A program made the position numbers and the translations under genes. Under the pieces are notes generated by a model. It saw nothing but the letters and a program-made list of their open reading frames with translations. It did no database searches and was not told the DNA's origin. From Bactericera cockerelli (Eukaryota; Arthropoda; Insecta; Hemiptera; Triozidae), in assembly GCA_024516035.1 (NCBI GenBank), contig CM044965.1, forward strand, positions 28,038,187 to 28,102,186: a DNA stretch of 64,000 nt, read 5' to 3'. Below are positions 1-12,600 of this stretch, in pieces (within the stretch, counting starts at the first letter, position 1; the number at the start of each line of letters is the position of its first letter).

Positions 1-231
1 ACTGAGCTCTTTGATGTCATAGATTTATATTGTATATATTCTTATATACATAGATATATATTTATATTGTATATATCTCCTTCCCCTTTTTTTCCTGTAG
101 TATCTCCTTCCCGTCTTTTCCCTCTCCTCTTTTCCTTACCTCCCCATCCTCAGTTTAGTTTCCTTTTTTTTCTTTTCTTTTCTTCTTCTTTCTAATAATG
201 TAAATATATATAATTTATTTTTATTTGTTTT

Positions 232-454
232 TTTTTAATTTTTTTTTTTGTATCCGGGGTTAAGTGGCAGAGAATGCCTAAGGCATCAACTTCGCCCCGG
301 ATTACAAAACAATTGTAATTATAAATTAATATTGATCTTTATTATTATTTTTTTCTTTGTACATATTTCTAATTTTTTTTTAAAATTATTGTTATTAATT
401 CTTTGTTGATGATTGTTTTGTAAACATAAATAAAGTGTAAATAAATAAATAAAC
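232..454 (+). mobile_element. Dispersed element 3' module ending at the exon 12 donor
   Basis: GGGGTTAAGTGGCAGAGAAT with inverted TTCGCCCCGG, then A/T-rich sequence ending AAATAAATAAATAAAC. The tail stops a few bases from the exon 12 donor at 457-458. Bases 1-231 are T-rich intron with nothing else recognisable. Confidence 0.6.
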
Positions 455-458
455 TCAC

Positions 459-654
459 CTGAACAAGGTCTCTATGGTCCGCTTGAGCCGCCAGTCCGGT
501 CCCATCATGGTGAGGGCCGCCGCTATCTTGGTGTAGAGCACGCCCAGGGCCCAGCAGTGCCACACCCACAGCACGGGCGTCTGGTCCAGCGGCACCCGGA
601 AGGGCACCACGACGATCAGCTCCAGACAGAGGCCGAACAGAAGGGGGATCACGC
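459..654 (-). CDS. MARCHF6: MARCHF6 exon 12 (last exon present)
   Basis: 196 bp, phase 1 to 2. Encodes [30 protein letters not shown] and [19 protein letters not shown], matching the conserved VPLDQTP region. The donor is CAG|GTGAGT; the AATAAA-like tail of a dispersed element abuts the donor within about six bases. The remaining C-terminal exons lie outside the window. Confidence 0.95.
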
Positions 655-3600
655 CTGGGGGGGGGAAGAGTTTTTTTAATTGTTGAGCAGACATTGTTGC
701 CATTGATAGGAAAAAAGGCAAAGGACTAATTCTAGATCCTACTCTTCGATGGGAAACAAATTTAGAAGACCAAGACATCAAAATAAATGAAGAAAAACAA
801 GAAATATATGTTCCCACTGTCCCTTATTTTATTCTAAAGTATGAAATACCACGTTGGGAAGTGTTTGGTGTCTTTGGGTTTGGCGTTTCTCTTTCCTATA
901 AAGAGAGTTTCACTCACTGACTCACTGATTCATCACTGTTCATCCGAATGGTAAGTCTAGAAGCGATTTTTGTAGGTGCTTGGGTCCTATAGCTAGAGGC
1001 AATAAGACGGGACTTTTTGAATTCCCACTAACAACACCTGGCATTGGGCGAAAGATTTTTTGCTTTAACGAGCCATGCCTCGGCCGCACAGCGGCGACAG
1101 CCTCGTTACTATAATTCTGATTCTTCCACACCTAATCACTCTTACTCACTGATTCTATACTATCACCTTCTCCACTCACCACACCTGTCTCCACTCACCT
1201 ATCCCTCTCCCACTCACCTATATCACTCTCTCCACTCACCTATCACCTCTCTCCACTCACCTATCACCTGTCTCTCCACTCACCTATCACCTCTCTCACA
1301 TACTCTCACCTCTCTCCACTCACCTATCACCTCTCTCCACCTCATCACCCTCTTACTCTCACTCACCTATCACTCTCTCCACTCCTATCACCTCTCTCAC
1401 TCACCTATCACTCTCTCTCCACTCACCTATCACCTCTCTCCACTCACCTATCACCTCTCTCCACTCACCTATCACCTCTCTCCACTCACCTATCACCTCT
1501 CTCCACTCACTATCACCTCTCTCCACTCACCTATCACCTCTCTCCACTCACCACCTTCTCCACTCACCATACACCTCTCCACTCACCTATCCCTCTCTCC
1601 ACACTCACCTCACTACTCCCATCACTCTACTCACCTCTCTCCCACTACCTATCACCTCTCTCCACTCACCTATCACCTCTCTCCACTCACCATCACCTCT
1701 CTCACCACTCACCTACTCACCTCTCTCCACTACCTATCACCTCTCTCACACCTACACCTACTCCCATCACCTTCTCCACTCACCTATCACCTCTCCACAC
1801 CATCACCTCCACACCTATCTTCTCCACTCACCTATCCCACTCTCTTCCACTCACCTACCACCTCTCTCCACTCACCTATCACCGTCTCCACTCACCTATC
1901 ACCTCTCTCCACTCACCTATCGCCTCTCTCCACTCACCTATCACCTCTCTCCACTCACCCATCACCTTCTCCACTCACCTATCACCTCTCTCCACTCACC
2001 TATCACCTCTCTCCACTCACCTCTCTCCACTCACCTATCACCTGTCTCCACCACCTATCACCTCTCTCCACTCACCTATCGCCTCTCTCCACTCACCTAT
2101 CAACTCTCTCCACTCACCCATCACTCTCTCCACTCACCTATCACCTCTCTCCACTCACCTATCACCATTCTCCACTCACCTATCACCTCTCTCCACTCAC
2201 CTATCACCTCTCTCCACTCACCTATCACCTCTCTCCACTCACCTATCACCTCTCTCCATCACCTCTCTCCACTCACCTATCACCTCCACTCACCTCTCAC
2301 CTCTCTCCACTCACCTATCACCTTCACTCACCTATCACCTCTCTCCACTCACCTATCACCATTCTCCACTCACCTATCTCCTCTCTCCACTCATCTATCT
2401 CCTCTCTCCACTCACCTATCACCATTCTCCACTCACCTATCTCCTCTCTCCACTCATCTATCTCCTCTCTCCACTCATCTATCTCCTCTCTCCACTCACC
2501 TAACACCTCTCACCTATCTCCTCTCTCCACTCACCTATCACCTCTCTCCACTCACCTATCACCTCTCTCCACTCACCTATCACCTCTCTCCACTCACCTA
2601 TCACCTCTCTCCACTCACCTATCACCTCTCTCCACTCACCTATCACCTCTCTCCACTCACCTATCACCTTGTCTCCACTCACCTATCACCTCTCTCCACT
2701 CACCTATCACCTCTCTCCACTCACCTATCACCTCTCTCCACTCACCTCTCTCCACTCACCTATCACCTCTCTCCACTCACCTATCACCTCTCTCCACTCA
2801 CCTATCACCTCTCTCCACTCACCTATCACCTTGTCTCCACTCACCTATCACCTCTCTCCACTCACCTATCACCTCTCTCCACTCACCTATCACCTCTCTC
2901 CACTCACCTCTCTCCACTCACCTATCACCTCTCTCCACTCACCTATCACCTCTCTCCACTCACCTATCACCTCTCTCCACTCACCTCTCTCCACTCACCT
3001 ATCACCTCCACTCACCTCTCACCTCTCTCCACTCACCTATCACCTCCACTCACCTTTCACCTCTCTTCACTCACCCATCACCTGTCTCCACTCACCTATC
3101 ACCAGAGCCAGCACCACGAGCATCTTGCCAGCCAGCAGGGTCCAGGCAGCCAGCTTGTGCATCATCTGGGCGCGGCACAGGGGCAGCCACTGCCTGGCTG
3201 CGGCCACCACGCGGGCCGCGAGCCAGCACAGGTAGAGGCCGCAGGACAGGGTGTACAGCTCGTGTATGCCGGGGCCCGTGGGGAGGGGGCCGGGGGAGGG
3301 GGAGGAGGAGGAGGAGAGGGGAGAGGAGGAGGAGGGGGGCCGGGGCGGCACGGGGAGGGCGGGCCAGAACATCATGGCGCGGCGGCCTGTGAAGCAGAAG
3401 AGAGGGGGGGCGGGTGTGTGAATCAGAAGAGGGGGGGGAGATGTGTGAATCAGAAGAGGGAGAGGGGGGATGTGTGTCAAAAATATGTACCTCGTCTTTA
3501 AATAATGCAGCAACTAACTAAAAGACCAGTAGCCCGTTCCAGAAACATCCTCCGATCTCAAAATACCCCGAATCTCCGTTTCGAACGTCATACAACGCAC

Positions 3601-6600
3601 TCTGATGTGTTATTGCATTCTAATTAACCTATCAGAGTGCATTTTGTGACAGTTGAAGGGGAGATTATGAGAGTGGAGTGTGTTTCTGAAACGGGTTACA
3701 GGATCCCCCTGTGTGCAACACTTTGTCTCGCAACGTTGTGTAATATTTTAAATGGGAAATGTTGCGAAGTGTTGGATCTCATTTGATCCTAAAGGAAGCG
3801 TGGAGCATGAAAATGTTGCGATACAAAATGTTGCACACGATGAGATCCTGGCAAAGGAGATTTAAGGTAATTTTTTTATGCATTATGTGGTATTTCACAC
3901 ATACACCACTCCTACCATCAGTACATAAATTATATTAATAAAAGCTAGGGCGTGGATCTATAGAATGACCCACCTATTGCATGGACTTGTTTTCCTTTAT
4001 TCGTAGTATGTCGCCAAAAAAAAATACTTTTGAGCGAGCGATTTGCTCCGTCACAAGGTACTCTGTGACATGCGGAAGTCCCGGGATCGAAAAAAAAAGC
4101 TGTAAAAACACTCATCTTCAAAAAGAAAAATACTCACCTAGCCACACAGGTACAGTGAGGAGCACGAGGCTAGGAACTAGTGTAGATATTGTATCTAGTG
4201 AGATACTCACCTAGCCACACAGGTACAGTGAGGAGCACGAAGCTAGGAACTAGTGTATATTGTATCTAGTGAGATACTCACCTAGCCACACAGGTACAGT
4301 GAGGAGCACGAGGCTAGGAACTAGTGTATATTGTATCTAGTGAGATACTCACCTAGCCACACAGGTACAGTGAGGAGCACGAGGCTAGGAACTAGTGTAT
4401 ATTGTATCTAGTGAGATACTCACCTAGCCACACAGGTACAGTGAGGAGCACGAGGCTAGGAACTAGTGTATATTGTATCTAGTGAGATACTCACCTAGCC
4501 ACACAGGTACAGTGAGGAGCACGAGGCTAGGAACTAGTGTATATTGTATCTAGTGAGATACTCACCTAGCCACACAGGTACAGTGAGGAGCACGAGGCTA
4601 GGAACTAGTGTATATTGTATCTAGTGAGATACTCACCTAGCCACACAGGTACAGTGAGGAGCACGAAGCTAGGAACTAGTGTATATTGTATCTAGTGAGA
4701 TACTCACCTAGCCACACAGGTACAGTGAGGAGCACGAGGCTAGGAACTAGTGTATATTGTATCTGGTGAGATACTCACCTAGCCACACAGGTACAGTGAG
4801 GAGCACGAGGCTAGGAACTAGTGTATATTGTATCAAGTGAGATACTCACCTAGCCACACAGGTACAGTGAGGAGCACGAGGCTAGGAACTAGTGTATATT
4901 GTATCTAGTGAGATACTCACCTAGCCACACAGGTACAGTGAGGAGCACGAAGCTAGGAACTAGTGTATATTGTATCTGGTGAGATACTCACCTAGCCACA
5001 CAGGTACAGTGAGGAGCACGAGGCTAGGAACTAGTGTATATTGTATCTAGTGAGATACTCACCTAGCCACACAGGTACAGTGAGGAGCACGAGGCTAGGA
5101 ACTAGTGTATATTGTATCTAGTGAGATACTCACCTAGCCACACAGGTACAGTGAGGAGCACGAGGCTAGGAACTAGTGTATATTGTATCTAGTGAGATAC
5201 TCACCTAGCCACACAGGTACAGTGAGGAGCACGAAGCTAGGAACTAGTGTATATTGTATCTAGTGAGATACTCACCTAGCCACACAGGTACAGTGAGGAG
5301 CACGAGGCTAGGAACTAGTGTATATTGTATCTAGTGAGATACTCACCTAGCCACACAGGTACAGTGAGGAGCACGAGGCTAGGAACTAGTGTAGATATTG
5401 TATCTAGTGAGATACTCACCTAGCCACAGGTACAGTGAGATACTCACCTAGCCACACAGTACAGTGAGGAGCACGAGGCTAGGAACTAGTGTATATTGTA
5501 TCTAGTGAGATACTCACCTAGCCACACAGGTACAGTGAGGAGCACGAGGCTAGGAACTAGTGTATATTGTATCTAGTGAGATACTCACCTAGCCACACAG
5601 GTACAGTGAGGAGCACGAGGCTAGGAACTAGTGTATATTGTATCTAGTGAGATACTCACCTAGCCACACAGGTACAGTGAGGAGCACGAGGCTAGGAACT
5701 AGTGTATATTGTATCTAGTGAGATACTCACCTAGCCACACAGGTACAGTGAGGAGCACGAGGCTAGGAAATAGTGTAGATATTGTATCTAGTGAGATACT
5801 CACCTAGCCACACAGGTACAGTGAGGAGCACGAGGCTAGGAACTAGTGTATATTGTATCTAGTGAGATACTCACCTAGCCACACAGGTACAGTGAGGAGC
5901 ACGAGGCTAGGAAACTAGTGTATATTGTATCTAGTGAGATACTCACCTAGCCACACAGGTACAGTGAGGAGCACGAGGCTAGGAACTAGTGTATATTGTA
6001 TCTAGTGAGATACTCACCTAGCCACACAGGTACAGTGAGGAGCACGAGGCTAGGAAACTAGTGTATATTGTATCTAGTGAGATACTCACCTAGCCACACA
6101 GGTACAGTGAGGAGCACGAGGCTAGGAACTAGTGTGTATATTGTATCTAGTGAGATACTCACCTAGCCACACAGGTACAGTGAGGAGGAGCACGAGGCTA
6201 GGAACTAGTGTATATTGTATCTAGTGAGATACTCACCTAGCCACACAGGTACAGTGAGGAGCACGAAGCTAGGAACTAGTGTATATTGTATCTAGTGAGA
6301 TACTCACCTAGCCACACAGGTACAGTGAGGAGCACGAGGCTAGGAACTAGTGTATATTGTATCTAGTGAGATACTCACCTAGCCACACAGGTACAGTGAG
6401 GAGCACGAGGCTAGGAACTAGTGTATATTGTATCTAGTGAGATACTCACCTAGCCACACAGGTACAGTGAGGAGCACGAGGCTAGGAACTAGTGTATATT
6501 GTATCTGGTGAGATACTCACCTAGCCACACAGGTACAGTGAGGAGCACGAGGCTAGGAACTAGTGTATATTGTATCTGGTGAGATACTCACCTAGCCACA

Positions 6601-9600
6601 CAGGTACAGTGAGGAGCACGAGGCTAGGAACTAGTGTATATTGTATCTAGTGAGATACTCACCTAGCCACACAGGTACAGTGAGGAGCACGAGGCTAGGA
6701 ACTAGTGTATATTGTATCTGGTGAGATACTCACCTAGCCACACAGGTACAGTGAGGAGCACGAGGCTAGGAACTAGTGTATATTGTATCTAGTGAGATAC
6801 TCACCTAGCCACACAGGTACAGTGAGGAGCACGAGGCTAGGAACTAGTGTATATTGTATCTAGTGAGATACTCACCTAGCCACACAGGTACAGTGAGGAG
6901 CACGAGGCTAGGAACTAGTGTATATTGTATCGTGGATACTCACCTAGCCACCCGGTACAGTGAGGAGCACAGGCTAGAACTATGTATATTGTATCTTGAG
7001 ATACTCACCTACCACACAGGTACGTGAGGAGCACGAGGCTAGGAACTAGTGTATATTGTATTAGTGAGATACTCACCACCACACAGGTCAGTGAGGAGCA
7101 GAAGGTATTGTATTAGTGAGATATCACCTAGCACATACTGAGAGCACAGTAGGAACTAGTTATATTGTATCTGTGAATACCACCGCACAGGTACAGGAGG
7201 AGCACGGGCTAGAACTGTAATTGCAGTAAACCACTCCCACGTACATGCACACTAAATTATGTATCTAGTACCCCAGCACAGGACAGAGGACCGGTGGAAT
7301 GGTAATTGATTGTGAGAACACTCCAGAAGGAGGAGCACGAGGTAGAACTAGTGTAATTGTATCTGTGAGATACCACCAGCACAAGGACAGTAGGAACAGG
7401 TGGAACTAGTGAATATCTAAACCACTACAAGGCAGAGGCAGGACTATGATATTGTATATGGTATCAAGTACAGCACAGGACAGTGAGAAAGCTGTGAATT
7501 CTACAAGTACACGCACAGGCAGTGGTATGTCTAGGAATTCACTACACAGGAAGCACAGCCAGGTAGACTAGGTATTGTACTAGTGAGTACTCACTAGACA
7601 CAGTACATGAGAGCCAGCAGGAATAGTGATAGTACTAGGAATATACTAGCACCAGGAATCTGAGAGCACAGGCTAGGAACTAGGTATTGTATTAGTGTAT
7701 CATAGCACACAGACGGAGAGGACAGGGACTAGGTATATGTATCTGTAGTACTCACTAGCCACCAGTACAGTGAGGAGCACGAGGCTAGGAACTAGTGTAT
7801 TTATTGTGGATCTACTGCACACAGGTACAGTAGGACACGAGTAGGACAGTGATATTGTACTAGTGAATTCATAGACCACACAGGTACAGTGGGAGAGGAA
7901 GTATAAGTCTAGGTATTGTATCCTATGCAATACAGTAGACCAGACTAGGAACAGTATTGAACTAGATTGTACTACTAGACCACACAGCACAGAGGACGAG
8001 GAGGAAGTAATTATCTAGTGAGATATACTAGCACAAGTACGTGGAGCACAGCTAGGAACTAGTAATTGATCTAGTGAGATATATGACTAGTGAGGAGCAC
8101 AGCAACAGGTATAGTATCAGTGGTATACTAGCACCAGGTACAGTGAGAGCACGAGGCTAGGAACTAGGTATATGGAACTAGTGACTACTAAGTACTAGAG
8201 CACAGGCTAGGAAAGTGTATATGTATCTAGTGAATTCACTAGCAACGACAGGACACAGGCAGGAATAGTGAATGTAACTAGGTAATTACCTAAGTAGGAC
8301 ACGAGGACACGGACTAGGAAGTAACTAGAGTATACTACAGGTACTGACACCCCAGGAATAGGTCAGAGCTAGGAGTATATCTAGGAGAACGACAGGACAG
8401 GCTAGGAACAGGTAGACTAGGATATACTAGTAGGTACGTGACACACTAGATACAGGTACAGTGAGGAGCACGAGCTAGGAACTGTGATATGTACGTGAGT
8501 ACTCACTAGCACAGGTACAGTGAGGAGCCGAGGCTAGGAACTAGTGTATATGTATCTAGTGAGTACTCACTAGCCACACGTACGTGAGGAGCACGAAGGT
8601 AGGAATAGTGTATATTGTATCAGTGAGATACTCACCTAGCAACAGGTACAGTGAGGACACGAGGCTAGGAACTAGTGTATATTGTATCTAGTGAGATACT
8701 CACTAGCCACACAGGTACAGTGAGGAGCACGAGCTAGGAACTAGTGTATATTGTACGGAGATACTACCTAGCCACACGGTACAGTAGGAGCACGAGTAGG
8801 AATAGTGAATGTATTAGTGAGATATACTGCACAGGTACAGTGAGGAGCACGAGCTAGGAATAGTGTAATTGTATCTGTGATATACTAGCCACAAGTACAG
8901 TGGGAGCCGAGCTAGACTGTGTATATTGTATTAGTGAGATACTACTAGCCACACAGGTACAGTGAGGAGCACGAGCTAGAATAGTGTATATTGTATCTAG
9001 TGAGATACTCACTAGGTCAGTGAGGAGCACGAGGCTAGAACTGTGTATATTGTATTGTGAGATATACTAGCCACACAGGTACAGTGAGAGCACGAGGCTA
9101 GGAACTAGTGTATATTGTATTAGTGAGATACTCACCTAGCCACACAGGTACAGGAGGAGCACGAGGCAGGAACTATGTATATTGTATCTGTGAGTACTCA
9201 CCTAGCCACACAGGTACAGTGAGGAGCACGAGTAGGAATAGTGTATATTGTTTAGTGAGATACTCACCTGCCAACAGGTACGTGAGGCACGAGCTAGGAA
9301 TAGTGTATATGTATCTGTGAGTACTCACTAGCACGGTACGTGAGGAGCCGAGGTAGAACTTGTATATTGTACTAGTGAGATACTCACCTAGCCACCAGGT
9401 ACGTGAGGAGCACGAGCTAGGAATAGTGTATTGTATCTAGTGAGATACTCACTAGCACACAGGTACGTGAGGAGCACGAGGCTAGGAATGTGTATATTGT
9501 ATCTGTGAGATATCACCAGCCACACAGGTACAGTGAGGAGACGAGGCTAGGAACTAGTGTATATTGTCTAGTGAGAACTCACCTAGCCACACAGGTACAG

Positions 9601-12600
9601 TGAGGAGCCGAGGCTAGAACAGTGTAATTGTATTAGTGAGATATCACCTAGCCACAGGTACAGTGAGGAGCACGAGGCTAGGAACTAGTGTATATTGTAT
9701 CTAGTGAGATACTCACCTAGCACACAGGTACAGTGAGGAGCACGAGGCTAGGATAGGTATATTGTATTAGTGAGATACTCACCTAGCCACACAGGTACAG
9801 TGAGGAGCACGAGCTAGGAATAGTGTATATTGTATCTGTGAGATACTCACCTAGCACAAGGTACAGGAGGGCCGAGGTAGGAACTAGTGTATATTGTATC
9901 TGTGAGATACTCACTAGCACACAGGTACAGTGAGGAGCACGAGGCTAGGATAGTGTATATTGTTCTAGTGAGATACTCACTAGCCACACAGGTACAGTGA
10001 GGGCACGGTGGAACAGTGAATGTATTAGGAGCCATAGCCAAAGTAAGGGGGACGAGCTGGAACTAGTGTATATTTACATGGTATCACGCCCAGTCGTGAG
10101 GGCGGGAGTGTGTTTGTATCTGGATCTCACCTGCACAGGTACATAAGCACGAGCTGGAATGTTATATTGTATTGGAATATCACTCCACAGTACAGTAACA
10201 CGACTAGATAGTTATATGATTAGGAGCTACTGCCGGACGTGGAGCCAGCTAGGAAGATTGATCAGTGAACTACCGGTCATGAGGGCGAGTAGAAGTGTAA
10301 TTTACTGTGGATATACTGCCAGAAGTGGGACCAGGTGAATGTGTTTGTATTGTAATCTACACAAGTAAGTGGAGCACATAGACTGTTATTTATCAGGCAC
10401 CTACCAATAATAGCACAGGCTGAAGGATGTATCGTGATACACACACACGGTACATAGGGCACGAGCTGAACTGTTATATTATTGTGAGTATCTCACAAGG
10501 AGTGAGACCAGGAGACTGTTATTGTATCTTGGTCACTAGCACCAGTATGACAGCTAGACGAGTACAGTGAGGAGCACGAGCTAGGAACAGTGTATATGTA
10601 TCAGTGAATATCACTAGCCACACAGTACTGAGGAGCACGAGCTAGGAACTAGGTATATGTATCTAGTGAATACTCACCTACCACAGTACAGGAGGAGCAC
10701 GAGGCTAGAACTAGTGTATATTTATCTAGTGAGATACTCACCTACCACACAGTACAGTGAGGACACGAGGCTAGGAACTATGTATATTGTATCTAGTGAG
10801 TACTCACCTAGCCACACAGGTACAGTGAGGAGCACGAGGCTAGGAATAGTGTATATTGTATCTAGTGAGATACCACTAGCACAGGTACAGTGAGGAGCAC
10901 GAGGCTAGGAACTAGTGTATATTGTATCTAGTGAGATACTCACCTAGCCACACAGGTACAGTGAGGAGCACGAAGGCTAGGAACTAGTGTATATTGTATC
11001 TAGTGAGATACTCACCTAGCCACACAGGTACAGTGAGGAGCACGAGGCTAGGAACTAGTGTATATTGTATCTAGTGAGATACTCACCTAGCCACACAGGT
11101 ACAGTGAGGAGCACGAGGCTAGGAACTAGTGTATATTGTATCTAGTGAGATACTCACCTAGCCACACAGGTACAGTGAGGAGCACGAGGCTAGGAACTAG
11201 TGTATATTGTATCTAGTGAGATACTCACCTAGCCACACAGGTACAGTGAGGAGCACGAGGCTAGGAACTAGTGTATATTGTATCTAGTGAGATACTCACC
11301 TAGCCACACAGGTACAGTGAGGAGCACGAGGCTAGGAACTAGTGTATATTGTATCTAGTGAGATACTCACCTAGCCACACAGGTACAGTGAGGAGCACGA
11401 GGCTAGGAAAATAGTGTATATTGTATCTAGTGAGATACTCACCTAGCCACACAGGTACAGTGAGGAGCACGAGGCTAGGAACTAGTGTATATTGTATCTA
11501 GTGAGATACTCACCTAGCCACACAGGTACAGTGAGGAGCACGAGGCTAGGAACTAGTGTATATTGTATCTAGTGAGATACTCACCTAGCCACACAGGTAC
11601 AGTGAGGAGCACGAGGCTAGGAACTAGTGTATATTGTATCTAGTGAGATACTCACCTAGCCACACAGGTACAGTGAGGAGCACGAGGCTAGGAACTAGTG
11701 TATATTGTATCTAGTGAGATACTCACCTAGCCACACAGGTACAGTGAGGAGCACGAGGCTAGGAACTAGGGGTATATTGTATCTAGTGAGATACTCACCT
11801 AGCCACACAGGTACAGTGAGGAGCACGAGCTAGGAACTAGTGTATATTGTATCTAGGAGATACTCACCTAGCCACACAGGTACAGTGAGGAGCACGAAGG
11901 CTAGGAACTATGTGTATTTTCGGGGACCTGCTAGTGAGGCGATTTACTCCCTAGCCACACAGGTACAGTGAGAGCACGAGGCTAGGAATAGTGTATATTG
12001 TATCTAGTGAGATACTCACCTAGCACACAGGTACAGTGAGGAGCACGAGGCTAGGAACTAGTGTATATTGTATCTAGTGAGATACTCACCTAGCCACACA
12101 GGTACAGTGAGGAGCACGAGGCTAGGAACTAGTGTATATTGTATCTAGTGAGATACTCACCTAGCCACACAGGTACAGTGAGGAGCACGAGGCTAGGAAC
12201 TAGTGTATATTGTATCTAGTGAGATACTCACCTAGCCACACAGGTACAGTGAGGAGCACGAGGCTGGACACGACCAGGGACACACACACGAGTCCCAGGA
12301 GGCCGGCAATGCGGGCCAGGAAGTAGGAGGGCCGGCTGTAGGGCTGGAACCCGGTGGGGCCCCCAATCTGCAGCATGGCCTGATGGGCGGCCCCCAGGTC
12401 GTTGCCCAGGGGCGGGAAGTTGTTGGCTTCTTGTCGGACCTGATGCTGGGGCGACTCTGTGTCATCCCCTGGAATCAAAAGGTAATAATCATCCCCTGGA
12501 ATGTAAAGGTAATAATCATCCCCTGGAATGCAAAGGTAATAATCATCCCCTGGAATCAAAAGGTAATAAGTCAAACCGACATCAGTCGCTTCATCGATAA

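Noticed and set aside
1044..3392. 782-codon plus-strand ORF rich in HLSPLTY repeats
   Set aside because: It is a frame through the 21-bp minisatellite and the antisense of MARCHF6 exon 11; composition is purely that of the repeat.
4130..12231. CRISPR-like array
   Set aside because: Units are contiguous without unique spacers, in a eukaryotic intron, and each contains coding end plus donor.
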